A DNA stretch of 64,000 bases. Origin: Podocnemis expansa (taxonomy: Eukaryota; Chordata; Testudines; Podocnemididae). Every line of letters begins with the position of its first letter. The stretch's first letter is position 1. The stretch spans positions 18,467,218 through 18,531,217 of the forward strand of contig ML681996.1 in the NCBI GenBank assembly GCA_007922195.1, given 5' to 3'. Position numbers and translations under genes: made by a program. The notes under the pieces were generated by a model that was not told where the DNA came from, did no database searches, and was given only the letters and a program-made list of their open reading frames with translations. Shown one piece after another: positions 33,694-45,573 of this stretch.

Positions 33694-34225
33694 ATATATT
33701 GGACAAACAGGACGATCGCTCCGTAAGAGATTGAATGAGCACAGAGCTGATATCAGAAATCAAAGAACAAAGAAACCAGTTGCTGAGCACTTCCATCTTC
33801 CTAATCACTCGATGATGGATTTGTTAACGACTTTTGTTAGAGATGTACCTGGGACATCAAGACTCCAAAGAGAAACAGCTAAACTCGAATTAATATGCAA
33901 ACTAAATTCTGTGAAAGCAGGACTCAATCGAGATTATGGGTTCTTTTCACATTACAAAGGGTAATTTGACTTCCGGCTTCCCATGGACTGAGCCTGTAAA
34001 CTGCTCTGATTTGCTGTTACTTTATGACCTGATCCTATGTTTTATACCCCCTTGCATTTAGTTTCATTCCTTTCTGTAAGTTCACCCATCTTCGAAGCAT
34101 CTGAGGAAGTGGGATCTTCTCCCACGAAAGCTCATGCAAAAAATAAATCTGTTAGTCTTAAAGTGCCACACAACTGCTTGTTGTTTTTTTACTGGACTAG
34201 ACTAACACGGCTATCCCTTTGGAAA
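33694..34225 (+). mobile_element. 5'-truncated Penelope-like element with GIY-YIG endonuclease C-terminus
   Basis: A young PLE insertion, 532 bp, flanked by perfect 13-bp duplications CTGGATATAATTT (33681-33693, 34226-34238). The coding part (33694-33961, stop at 33962) begins within the GIY-YIG motif as YIGQTGRSLRKRLNEH and continues with KPVAEHFHLPNH and LNRDYGFFSHYKG without stop. GIY-YIG nucleases cut target DNA for PLE integration. The 3' UTR (33965-34225) has CTGAGGA at 34101, the GAAAGC core, AATAAATCTGTTAGTC, GTGCCACACAACTGC, and ends CTATCCCTTTGGAAA. Methionine codons upstream of 33694 belong to the flank, so there is no native start. Confidence 0.93.
34101..34137 (+). ncRNA. Hammerhead-ribozyme-like core in PLE 3' UTR
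   Basis: CTGAGGA (34101-34107), an extra A, perfect 6-bp stem GTGGGA/TCCCAC, GAAA (34126-34129), then GCTCATGC. Same arrangement as at 6740 and, on the minus strand, 48672-48700. The base after stem III is A instead of U. Hammerheads are established in Penelope-like elements; activity here is inferred only. Confidence 0.45.
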
Positions 34226-34238
34226 CTGGATATAATTT

Positions 34239-36530
34239 CCCATTGTGTTTTTGCACTGACAAGAAAGAAGCTAGTTTTGATTCCCAGTTTATAAACACTT
34301 ACAGAGGATTCCTATGCTGACTCAATATTTTCCATAATGTCTATTTTACAGCTCTCCTGTAATGAAAGCTCTTAACAGATTAATTAAAAATGACTCCAGC
34401 GCATGACAGTATCTGTCCAAGCAATAAGTGCATTTCACTTTAAAAGTGTTTAGCTACAATTATATCATTATGTTGTCATATGCAGTAGGAAGCAACATTG
34501 CAAAAATCTCAAAATGCTGGTTTCTTCATAAAAAAATACAAATTTCCCATAAGCATATAATTACTTTCCCAGAAGAAAAACAGATACAAACTGCTATTAA
34601 CTGAATTTGCATGGTAGGTGGTTCCTCCTCTGTTTGCTTCTTAGAACTGTTTGCGGGCAGGTTTAATCTCTATTACTATTAGCAGTTGCTATCATAACCA
34701 ATAATTTAATTGGAATTGGCCATGAATCTTGTATGGTGTATTTACAGAGCTGAGGCATATAGTGGGCTTATCATTTAGATGATTCTATTATTGCTGCATT
34801 CCACCAGATCTGTGAAACAGTGCTGTTATTGCTCTTGGAGGAGGCTGTCAGCTCCTCTACCTAACAAATGATAAGGAAAACAAGGGTGGCTGTAAAAAAG
34901 GAATATATCTAGTAGCTGCTACTCAATACAGATGGTTAAAGTTGAAATTTTAACAGGGCATTCATTGCAAAGTCTACCTCCAGTTTTGCAGGAGAGGGCT
35001 GCTTGCCCGAGATAGCAGGGAGAAGATAGCTGGCAGGCTATGGAAAGGGATGGATTAAAGGGCCCCGGGGCCCCAGGCTACCCACTTTTGTGGAGCCCCC
35101 CCCCCATCTGGACCCACCTGCTCCCCCATGACTTCCCTAGGGTGCAGGGCCCTGGACCCAACCATAGTTGATTGGGGACAGTGGATCCTGTGGCCTTGGG
35201 GCTAGAGGCTATGGCCAGCCATGGCACTCTTGCTCTTGAGCAGCTGGCCATGTTGGTCTGAGCTGCAGGGGCAGGCTCTGGGGTGGCAGCCTCACCTTCC
35301 AGGCCCTGGAGAGCTTCAACAGAGGCCTCCACATGTGCCAGCCAGCCCCACTGCTGAAGTACAGTGGCCACATGCCAAGTCATTCCACCTTGCCTTCAGG
35401 GGCAAACCAGCCAGCCAGGGAGTGAGGCAGTAGCATCACAGAGCAGTCTCTGTCCCCAGGACCCCAGCCACACAGGGTCAGATCAGCAGGGGCTTTAGGG
35501 GGCTGCAATTTACAGACTTCATTCAGGCTGGGGCCCAGTGCTGCAGCTTCTAAGCCCCTGTATTAATATGGCTCTGGTTTGCCTATACTAGCAGATCTGG
35601 CTTCCTTGTCAGGAGTTTTGTGGGACAGGGAAAATGAGGGGTATCTACCTTTTCCTTAGTGGAAATCAGTGAAGCCAGTTAGAAATTACTTTATAAATAG
35701 GAAAACTGAGGCATGGTGACTTGAGTTCATTTGCCCAAGGTCACACAAGGAAAACATGGCAAAGTAAAATCTTATACACAGAGGATTTAAACTCTCATTA
35801 CCCCTTTCATACTTTTGTGGAAGCCTAAACCTCTAAATGCCTTGTGAAATCAACACATTATTCAATGAACCCACTTTACCTAATGGGTTTTGGGGAAACA
35901 GAAAAAGAAGGTATGATTCAAGTAGTGCTTGTTTTGTGATGGGATGCAGGGGTACAGAGTACGGGCACTTTTATTACATCCCCACTGCCCAGCTGGTGGG
36001 GGGGGGCAGTAGTGGAAAGAATACAGATCTTTTTTGGGTTTTGTTTTGTTTTGTTTTTTTAACCAAAAAAGCAGCACATACAAGTAAAATGTCAGCAAGG
36101 CTATTGAAACAAAGAATGAAAATTCTTAATAAAAACATCCATCAACACTGAACTAAAACCTTGAACTGACATACTTATTACTTGTGCTCCACTTTACTTG
36201 CTGAATAAAGGAAGTTATGATATTTTTTAATTAGCTAAACTCACTCATGAAAAAGGGTATTTAGGCTTAAACTTAATTGGAAGAAAATTCTCATCTCCTT
36301 TAATCCTTCCCAGATGTGCAACTGCCCACTAACTTCTATTATCTGCATCTGATTGCTTTTCATAAAATAAAATATGAAATGTCCCTTTTAGTTTCCTTCC
36401 TCTCAATTATCAGATTACAATTAATATTTAATGATAATTGAGTTGACATGGATTCTTACAGCTTCATGATGCTGTAAGCAGTTTCGTTTCCCATTCAAGT
36501 AATCTCTGTACTTGAAAAAGTATTGATTGG
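34239..36530. other. Non-coding DNA with a GC-rich patch
   Basis: Mostly AT-rich. A GC-rich segment at about 35055-35560 (GGGCCCCGGGGCCCCAGG to CTGGGGCCCAGTGCTG) looks repeat-derived but I cannot name it; frames inside are short and low-complexity. Confidence 0.4.
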
Positions 36531-36532
36531 TG

Positions 36533-36902
36533 CAGTGGTTCTCAACCAGGGGTACACATACCCTTGGGGGTACACAGAGGTCTTCCAGAGGGTACATCAA
36601 CTCATCTAGACATTTTTCCAGTTTTACAACAGGCTGAAATAAAAGCAATAAGAAATCCAGTACAAACTAAAATTTCACACAGAGAATGACTTATTTATAC
36701 TGCTCTATACATCATACATTGAAATGTAAGTTCAATATTTATATTTCAATTACTTGATTTTATAATTATATGGTAAAAATGAGAAAATAAGCAATTTTTC
36801 AATAGTAATGTGCAGTGGCACTTTTGTACTTTTGTGTCTGTGGGTACACAAGACAGATCAAGTTCTTAGGGGTTCATAGCTAGAAAAGTTTGAGATCCAT
36901 TG
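36533..36902. mobile_element. Old hAT (Charlie-like) element
   Basis: Left CAGTGGTTCTCAACCAGGGG and right AAGTTTGAGATCCATTG are imperfect inverted repeats of the widespread hAT terminus; GGGTACACA modules lie near each end. Flanking 8-mers have decayed. No coding. Confidence 0.75.
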
Positions 36903-37480
36903 ATCTAGTCAGTTCTCCCTGTAGTTGGCTGCAGTGCACTGCTAAACTGGGTCCTTAACCACCATCCTACAAATGAGAAAGAAAAAAGTTGCTTCCCTTA
37001 TGATGATGTAAATTTAATGAATTTCAGAAAAGAGAACAGTAACAATAATATGAAACTTTGTTGTATGCAGTGATAATAGTTAACTGAAGTTGGGTAATTA
37101 TAAATATATTCTATTAATTTCTCAGAAATTGAATCTACTGTATTATTTCAAGTCAAATTTAACCTGATGCACCTGAACAAGTTTGCATGCAAAGTATTTG
37201 AGTCCCTTATATAGTCCGTATTTGTAATTATCACTGACAGCAGTGTGCTGCATCTAATTATGACACTTAATACTTCCCAGACCTTTAGGGTACATTTCTA
37301 TTGGCACCAATCCACCCTTCCTCGTTGGTCCCCTCTCTTCAATAATTTCCTCTTATCTCATTTGCCACATAACTTCCTAACTACTAAGCATTGCTTAGTT
37401 TCTTATAAATAAAATGTATATTACCCATAATCGCTGCACCTGATACCCAATTTCCTATTATTTTTTTCTTTAATTTTACT
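36903..37480. other. AT-rich DNA, nothing recognised
   Basis: No gene or repeat that I can support. Confidence 0.4.
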
Positions 37481-37483
37481 TCA

Positions 37484-38008
37484 TCAACTCAGATAATGCT
37501 TATGTATTTCAAGTGTCACTTCAAGTTTAATGCAAACAATTCTCTTTCCTCTGGATTTCATTCCTTTCAGTCGCATACATTTGGGCCCATTACTCATATA
37601 ACCATCCAAACTTAATTGAGAATCATAGTTCACCATGATCCAACGTAGTCCTGTATTCCTATTCTGTGCAACAGGCAAGGACTTTAATACAGATTCCCAC
37701 ACCATCCTCTCATTTATATCTCTCCTCAAGCTACCCAGAACTAGTTGCTTCATTTCAAGTACACAGGAGTAAAAGAGACTATTTGCTTGCTCTTCCATGG
37801 GTAAAATATGTTCAGAGATTTGCTTTGAGCCCACCACCACCATGAAACAATTGGAATATCTGAGCCAATTCAGTGTGAGAGCATGCAGGGGATAGTAATG
37901 CACTCTAGCTACAAGCCAGCAGTAAAATATCACTCTCCAGAAGCAAAGCAGCAGCAACGGAGCAGGTTTTTTGGGAGGGGGTTGGAGGAGATTCATGTAG
38001 ACACTCAT
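37484..38008 (-). other. Uncharacterised 174-codon open frame
   Basis: An ATG-initiated minus-strand frame of 174 codons in AT-rich DNA, longer than usual for chance here. The N-terminus has a basic Pro-rich start and a hydrophobic stretch (about residues 17-35); the rest is mixed-composition without any motif I recognise. I see no splice context, promoter or homologue. It may be an eroded repeat frame or chance. Low confidence that it is translated. Confidence 0.2.
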
Positions 38009-38649
38009 TCTTGAAAAAGATGATTAATAATGAACCTCTATTTCAGTAACTGTAAAATTGAAAAAAAAAAATATGTTTGCTGTTGTAGTTCAGCTCTCCC
38101 CCCTTCCAGTTTTGCTGAAAATGTGTGTGTGTGGGGGGGCAATAAAATCTACAAAACATTTTTCCTAATTAGCTGTAGTCACAAAGCATCCTGCAATTAC
38201 TGCACTTCACTGTAAAGCACAAAAAATTCTTTCCCTAAGAATCATGCAGCATAGCAAATACTGAAGAAGTTTTTATTCAAGATACCAAGAAGGAAAGCTG
38301 ACTGGATTCAGCTAATTGGTGATGTAACAGTGATGATATATATATGTTTCTTTATCAGTTAGAAAATCTATTTGGAATTCTTCTCCTATTTACTTATAGC
38401 AGCAGGCTTTGTTTTAACAGAAGAGAACAGAGGTGATAATGACCAATACAGAATGTTAAATACATTAAGGACCCAAATGACTAAAATTAGAGTGGGGAAT
38501 GTGGCAGACAGGAGAGTCTTTATAGGTAAGCAGGGTGTGTGCCAGAAAGGCTGGAGGATGTATTGTTCCCATCTAAATCATGGTTTCTCAATAGGCAGCT
38601 GGCCACCGCCTTATTGATTATTTACAGCACCATTGTTCTGGGTGGGCCT

Positions 38650-39422
38650 GGTGTAGTGTTACAAGATATAAAACCATGGAAAGGAAGAAAGGGAAGTACA
38701 ACAAGGAAGACATTGGAGGATATGTGTACATCCGGGGGTCCCCTTCACCCACCCCAGCTAGTGCCCCCCAAAGGCCTGTCCCCAACCCCAACTACTGCCC
38801 CATCATATTCCTCTTTCCCCATATCCCTACTCCAAGCCCTCCTAACCCCCCATGTCCCAGCTCTCCATCTTCACTTCACCCCCCTTCAGCCCTCCAACCC
38901 CATCCACACCTCCCCAGCCCACCATCCTGACCCCTTCTTCCCACCACACCCCATTCCCCCGCACCCTCCCCCTGGCTGCCCTCACCCAAATCCCTTCCCA
39001 GGTGTCCTTACTGCTGGGGCAGAGAAGGGGCCCACAGGGACTCATAGCCGCACTGGCCTGGGAGGCTACAAATATGGTGCCACCCGGCTGGCAAGAGACG
39101 TGCATGTGCCATTGGGCCCAGTAGGGGCATGGCATCCCCAAGCACCAGGAAAGGAGAGGGGGTGTAGCTGGGCTCGCTCCCACCTGCAGCCCCCTGCTGG
39201 CCCAAGGGGACACACCAGAACAGTGTGCTCCAGCGCGCTTCTCTATTTATAGAGGGACCAGAATGCTTCCCCCCCAGAGTTCTGGGGCATTCTGGCACAC
39301 TTTTACCTCTTTTTATAGAAGCCGGACAAAATCATCTATTTTTAAAATGCTTGCTAGATGGAGGACATGATGGTAAAAAGGAGGACATGTCCTCCTTTTT
39401 ACGGACAGTTTGTAACCCTAGT
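38650..39422. mobile_element. Putative GC-cored element with GGACATGTCC-type ends
   Basis: Right end AAGGAGGACATGTCCTCC to CAGTTTGTAACCCTA; left end GTGTTACAAGATATAAAACC to GACATTGGAGGATATG. Left-end-like sequence recurs at 55665-55745 (AGGGTTATCAGACAAC, AAGGAGGACATTGGAGGACATGG) and right-end-like sequence at about 56560-56612. The core is C-rich. Class unknown. Its multi-frame ORFs are composition artefacts. Confidence 0.45.
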
Positions 39423-39714
39423 CTGGTGTGAGCTTCATGCCCTAACTTGCTGGCTGGAAAGGTACCTAAGACATAACAGAAAAGACCCGACAGGAAGATA
39501 TATTTAAAAAGACATAAAAATATTAGAGCCTAAAATCACACACTACCCTTTGCTTAAAGGGCTGTATTTAAAAGTCTAAAATGTGCCTAAAATGAACGTG
39601 TCCAAAATGAATGAGTCTAGTTGCCCTCTTACGCTGAACACAGAGGGAATATGAGAATTTCTAAAGCAGTTTCTCCATCTTTGTAGTGAAAACAAGACCT
39701 GAAGTCTCAAGTGT

Positions 39715-39805
39715 CTAAGTGGGATTTTGTCCCATGAAAGCTCATGTGATAAATAAATGCATCTTTAAAAGTGCTGGAGGACTTGTTTGTTTTGCTGAAC
39801 AACTG
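39715..39805 (+). mobile_element. PLE tail fragment
   Basis: AAGTGGGATTTTGTCCCATGAAAGCTCATG, AATAAATGCATCTTTAAAAGTGC and GGACTTGTTTGTTTTGCTG match the PLE tail in plus orientation. The terminal segment is missing. Confidence 0.7.
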
Positions 39806-41835
39806 TTTAAGAGACAACTAATTGAGCAAGAGCCATTTGGGAAAGGGAACAGGCAAAGGAAAGAAGAAAAGGATGCTGTGTGGCAATTATTGCTATTCGG
39901 GTTATCCTAGATAGAAATCCATGAAATAAATCTTAGTAAAAGGGGGCAAAAATGGTTCTGGTTGTAGTGATTCAATCGCAAGTACCTCTGTGGCTGAGGA
40001 GCATGACTGTCATACGGCCTAATAAAATACTTTCTATAGCCTTGCCACTTTTTATTTGAAAGGAAAGAAAGCTAATGAATAGTTCATGTATCAGATGTGA
40101 AATATATGGGCTGTGTAATTATTTCAAACTATTATATATCCCAAAGGCTTTTATTTTTTTTATAGGAAGCAATGGTGTTTGTAAGATTTGCCCCTAGTTC
40201 CCTTTAAAAATTTTCACTGAAATTTATGCCAGGCCTATCAAAGTCTCCTGTTTCTCAGCAAGTTTTGCCTCCAGTGGAATGATAAGATTTGACAAGAAAC
40301 ATATTGAAAATTATCATCATAGGACTTTTAGGTCAATGACAAAATAGGAAAAAGAGCCAATAGCAGAAACTCTATTTCCCCAAGCATCTTAAATAGAACA
40401 TATGTTTTATTGTCTCGTGAGTAAAATCATTAGGATCCTTTAGAGCCCTGGTTCATCAAAGTATTTAAAGAAATACTCAATATTAAGCATACAAGTAGCT
40501 CCATATAAGCAGTTACATCAGTAAAGTTAAAAATATGCTTAGGTGCCTTCCTGATCAAAGCCTGAAATGGGTAAAAAAATATATTTGCAAAGAAAGTGAC
40601 TATAGTTGCAGAGTAAACATGTACCCAGCAGTAAACATCTGCCTTGCCTAATAGCACCATAAATCTCTGCATGTGCCCACTGGGCTGCCCATGAGAGTAA
40701 CAAGCTGCAGTCAGGACCAGCCTCACCATGCCTAAACCTGGAGTTGACTACCCCTCTGTATACTATCAAAGGGAAGGGCTGACTTTCACTGACAGAATGA
40801 TGGACGAGCTAACTCATACAGCAAGTGCTATGTGTACAGAAACTTCAAGATTACTAATTAACCTATTTAAACTTATTTAACTTATACCCTTTCTGCTGCA
40901 ATGTAGTTTATTATGTTTTATATTATAATTGTGTGTGCACGCGCACACGTGCGTGTGAATTAAACTGTTATTAAGTAATTTGGGAAGTGTTTGTTGGAAT
41001 GAGGGTTTTACTGTTACCCCACCAATGAAATAGGACATTTGAAATAGGAAGTATCCACCCCCCAAGTGTGGAAAGACAGTGTGAGAGGCTCCTACAACAT
41101 TCAACTGAATGCTGCTGCTACAGGTGGGATTCACTGATCATATCAGAAGACCTGTGCCATGGCACTAAGTGCTTCTTGCATAAACATTGAAAGAAAAACC
41201 TTTTATACAAAACCTCTAACATGTTTTTTGTCATAAAGAATAGTAATAAAATGTTGTTGTTGTACCACCAAGAAGCCCTAATGTTGGCCCACAACCCTAT
41301 TGGGGTAGGTACCAGGCACATACATCCTATATTCCAATGATGCATTAGTATTTTTCACACCCAGATTCAATCCCCAGATATTTTCTTATACATTGTATTT
41401 TTTCTATCCTTTTAATTTTTGTAATACTCTACATGGATTGTCTGAAATCCTGAAACCAAATACATAAACAAACAAATAATAATAATGAAAATGTTCAGAC
41501 TTTCAATCAGTGTAATCCTATAAAATGGGAATCCAATATTGTTTAATCTAAAAATTTTCTCATTTGTGAAGGGCCATTTTATGATACGAGTAAAAATCTA
41601 TTCCATTACTGTAAGCTAAATACTTTAGATTACCACATTTTATAAAATTATATATAAAGTCAAAGCTAAAATGACAATATTTATTTTTCTGCCTTCCATG
41701 ATATCACTGAGATTTAGCCTTGCTCTTTTCTATGGTAATTTTAATTATCTGTCTTTCTATTACCACTGTCATTTATTGTGAATAAAGCTCTTTTGGGAGA
41801 TGAGCATGCTCTAAAAATGTCACTTCTTCCATTTA
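39806..41835. other. AT-rich DNA; short Z-DNA-like tract
   Basis: No gene. An alternating purine-pyrimidine tract GTGTGTGCACGCGCACACG, continuing to TGCGTGTG, lies at 40931-40957. Otherwise ordinary. Confidence 0.4.
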
Positions 41836-41839
41836 AATT

Positions 41840-42860
41840 AACCGATATCTACAGAACAGTGGGCAATGCTTAAAATGCCACTCCAAACACATCACCAAAC
41901 TCATCCCTTTCATCCTTACACATAACTTTATATTTAAACAACAAACATCTTGTTTGAACTATGGAAACAGCTATGAGTACTAGAATTATTCTCTAGCATG
42001 CCAGCCTCTTCATGGACTGTCAAGGAGGAAGTATTTCTGAACAAATGTATCACAAACCCCAAAATATATCTGAGATACTTCCATGAAACTTACATCCTCT
42101 GAACAAATGAAGTAAACTCCTCCATATGTAAAGAGATGTCAGCAACTATCACTTGTCCATTAAGATTTCTCTGGAATATTCCCACACCACCATCAGCTTC
42201 CTGGATACAACGTTCAGTTTCAACAATGGAACCATACAGACATCTATACATTAAGGCTATGTCCACACATACATTGTTATTTCAAAATAAGTTAATTCAA
42301 ATTAAGAAAAATGTTAATTTGAATTAAGGGAAAGCCTGCTATCGAAACAACTGTTATTTCAAAATGGTTATTTTGAAATAACACCATTTGGACATGTTGT
42401 TTCGAAACAGTTGTTTTGAAACAATGATGTTGTTTCAAAACAACAGCGTTATTTCAAAATAACCATTTCGAAATAACAGCCATTTTGAAATGAATGGGGT
42501 TTAAGCTGTTTCAAAATGACGGTTCTTATTTCGAAATAAGAAAACGTTGTGTGGACCTAATCTTTTTCATTTTGAAATAACCAGTGTTATTTCAAAATAA
42601 AAGAGACATGTGGACATACCCTTAAAGAAAACAAACCAAACAGGGATCACTACATTTACTTCCACATATCTAATAACTAACCCAAGCACACCAAGAAATC
42701 GGTTTTGTATAGCCAGTCACTTAGATACTGTAGAATTCACTCTGAAGAGATGGTCCAAGATACACATCTCAATGCTCTTCAAACAATCTCACAACATTGC
42801 AAGCTCATCAGATGCAAGTCTTCCAAGCATCAAGAAACAGTAAATACAAGTGGAACCAGA
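41840..42860 (+). pseudogene. Second decayed Penelope-like RT, split by a MITE
   Basis: Frames interrupted by stops and shifts still show the PLE RT order: KLIPFILTHNFIFKQQ (about 41897-41945), EEVFLNKCITNPKIYLRY followed by FHETYIL in place of the YIDD catalytic box (about 42026-42100), then YHLSIKISLEYSHTTISFLDTT (about 42146-42212). After the MITE at 42255-42621 come PKHTKKSVLYSQSLRYCRIHS (about 42679-42741) and HLNAL. The same block order is present at 5300-5640. Catalytic Asp residues are lost; the copy is dead and older than the MITE. Confidence 0.75.
42255..42621. mobile_element. AT-rich MITE inside PLE remnant
   Basis: Ends GGCTATGTCCACACATAC and GACATGTGGACATACCC are inverted repeats; neighbouring bases are TTAA on both sides, in line with a TTA-type duplication. 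Interior is dense in TTTCGAAATAAC and TTTCAAAATA units. Non-coding. Confidence 0.85.
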
Positions 42861-42872
42861 CATTTCAAAACC

Positions 42873-43389
42873 TCCACTGGTGAGACCCCATTTGGAGTAC
42901 TGTGTCCTGTTTCGGGCTCTCCACAGCAAAGAGGATGTGGCGAAATTGGAAAAAGTCCAGCAGAGGGCAATAAAAAAATATTAGTGGTCTGGAGCACATG
43001 ACTTATAAGGAGAAGCTGAGGAAACTAGGCTTGTTTAGTCTGGAGAAGAGAAGAATGAAGAGGGATTTGATAGTAGTCTTAAACTATCTGAAGGGGGATA
43101 CACCAGGGAGGATCAAAATAAGCTGGTTCTCAGTGGTGGGAGATAACAGAACTAGGAGCAATGATCTCAACTTAAGTGGGGGACATCTAGGTTGGATTTA
43201 GGAAAACCTTTTTCTCTAGAAGAGTGATGAAGCATTGGCATGGTTACCTAGGGAAGTGGTTGAATCTTTAGGGATTTTTGAGATGTGGCTTGGTTGGGAT
43301 TATTTAGTTGAGACTGGTTCTGCCTTGAGCAGGAATTAGAATATATGTCCTCCTGAGGTCCCTTCCAACCTTAATCTTCTATGATTCTA
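42873..43389 (+). repeat. CR1 LINE 3' fragment
   Basis: Corresponds to the ORF2 C-terminus (GGTGAGACCCCATTTGGAGTACTG encodes RPHLEY-like residues; CTAGGCTTGTTTAGTCTGGAG encodes LGLFSLE) plus 3' UTR to CCTTCCAACCTTAATC and TTCTATGATTCTA. Stops and indels throughout. It abuts the PLE remnant. Confidence 0.9.
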
Positions 43390-44280
43390 CATATCTTCAT
43401 TGCCACAAATATTAATTCACACTACAACACACGATCAAGATCCATTGCTCTTACATATGCCCATTACAACATTTGGTGTACATGAACTGTAGGTGACAAT
43501 TATAATAGGCCACTACTGGAAGCTCCAGCTTTGTCCCTCACTCTACCTCAGATTTTGGCCTGTCCCTCAGCATCTCTGATCCACCAAGCAGCAGCTGGGA
43601 GGGGCAGTGCCCAGGCAATTTCACCCCTCTCAGACAGAAGGAAAGTTGGGGTGGAGGTGGCCCTGCTGCATGAGGATGATAGAGCTATAATGCAAGTATG
43701 CAAGTCACTTGGGGAAGCAGGGCTCTGACCACCACTCTCCAGAATCAGTGCTGTCTTCTCCCAAGGTTCCACTCTCACTTACCATTATCATGTCTTCACA
43801 AGTGGGACCTCTAACTGAAATTCATAGCTTAGCTAGACATAAAAACCATGAATTTAGCAAGGACACTTGTATTACTCAATGCAACAATTTTTAAAGCCTA
43901 CTGCCCTCCTTCGGCTTATAACTGTAAAGATGTTAACTGTCCATTTTATGTTAACTGGTCTCCTAAAACACGTGTACAATGTGATGATTAAGAATCCACC
44001 ACAACTTGTATTTAGCCTGGACAATTTGATTACCATCCCCAGACCTGAGTAAGAGCTCTAAAACATGTTCCTTCTACCAGGAGAGGTTAGTCCAGTAAGA
44101 TATATTATCCCTCCCTCTTGTTTTTTCATATCTTCAGACCACATACAATTGTAACAACATAGCAAAGACAAAAATGAACAAAACCAACAAATAGTAGATG
44201 CATCATTACTCTCATATTGATTCCAGTTGCATATTTGCCTTGTTAGTGTTCTTCTAATTGAACTAAGCATCATAACAATA
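43390..44280. other. Non-coding DNA, nothing recognised
   Basis: No gene or named repeat. Confidence 0.4.
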
Positions 44281-44284
44281 GTCA

Positions 44285-44375
44285 TTGTGGGTCAGGCCAA
44301 TGATTCATCTAGTCCAGCATCCTATCTTCTGACATAGGTACTTTGGAGGGAATGGTCAAAAGCAGGACAATTAGT
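44285..44375. repeat. CR1-related fragment
   Basis: GGGTCAGGCCAATGATTCATCTAGTCCAGCATCCTATC followed by GGAGGGAATGGTCAAAAGCAGG is a common reptile/bird interspersed motif that I associate with CR1-type repeats. Short and diverged. Confidence 0.5.
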
Positions 44376-44899
44376 CTTTTTTGTCCAGTCATTACAATTG
44401 TAACCAATTACTATACAGCAACTTTCAGATTCTATTGCTTGAAACGTAAGTACATTTCCCATACAATAAGTCACTGAATGTACTCAATGAACTTGTGAAA
44501 CTGTGTTTGTTCAGGTATCAAAGTCAGGTCTACCTTAATGCACGATTTCATACCACACTTATTCCTACACAAATCTCTATCCATTTTAGCACTGATAATT
44601 TATAGTGGTTTTGGAGATAGATGAAGTTTTAATATAGAAATCTTTATGATATGTACCCTGTTTTTCTTTATGTTCTAGACTGCTTCACAACACAAAACAT
44701 AGTTTGGGGCAAGTTAAAGCCATGTCAGCTAGGGAGGAACATGGAAAGTATTCTTCAAATTATCTCCCAAGATCTGTTTACACTGTAATAAAAACCCATG
44801 GTCGGCCTGTCACAGCTGAATCAGACTCACCAGGGTCACATAAAGGAACTGTTTAATTGCAAAGTACACACTGAGGCTCAGGCTGGAGTCTAGGCTCTA

Positions 44900-45570
44900 G
44901 GGCTACGTCTACACTAGAGGGCCCAGGTCAACCTTATTAAATCAACTTAGAGAGGCCTCATTTGTTTAAGTCAACTTAAGCCAGAAACCATTTAAAGTTG
45001 ACTTAATAAAGTCAAATTTAAATGGGTCCCTGGGCTTAAGTCAACTTTATCAACTCAACTAAAATGGCTCTCCTGCCTTAAGTTGACTTTTTTAAGTTGA
45101 CTTTAAAAGCCACATTTTGCCCTAGTCTATACTTAACTCTTTTTCTGCAGCAGTTGACCACTGATTAGGCAAGGAATGTAAAATTCCTTGTGTAAATGGC
45201 AGCAACTTGTAAGCCACCATTATACATGATGGGAAAGTCAACTGCAAATCACTTGTGGTCAGCTTTCCCCTATGCCCCTGGACCACCAGGACTTCTGGGT
45301 TTGGCTTTTGGGAGTGGCATGGCAACTTCATACTTGCCACAATCTGCTCCCAGAAGCCTGAACTGATGGCAGTGATTTTGCCATCCTCAGTATAGACATA
45401 CCCTTTGCTAAGTCAACTTAACCCTTGAAGTCAACTTTAAGGATGAGAGTTATTAAGTTGACTTAAGCAAGTGCTTAAGTCAACTTAATGAACTCCAGAC
45501 CTGGCTGGGATATTGCTTAAGTTGATTTTAGCCTGCTTAAGTCAAGTTAAGCCTCCAGTCTGGACATATC
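44900..45570. mobile_element. MITE with AAGTCAACTTAA interior
   Basis: GGGCTACGTCTACACTAGAGG to CCAGTCTGGACATATC, with CTA on both sides (44897-44899, 45571-45573). Subterminal arrays of GTTGACTTAA or TTAAGTCAACTT match the outer element at 21250-22328. Non-coding. Confidence 0.75.
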
Positions 45571-45573
45571 CTA

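Noticed and set aside
38539..39252. 237-codon Pro-rich frame
   Set aside because: C-rich low-complexity core of a repeat; other frames are equally open.
40931..40957. Alternating purine-pyrimidine tract as a regulatory element
   Set aside because: Short dinucleotide-type repeat with no nearby promoter or gene; simple repeat is sufficient explanation.
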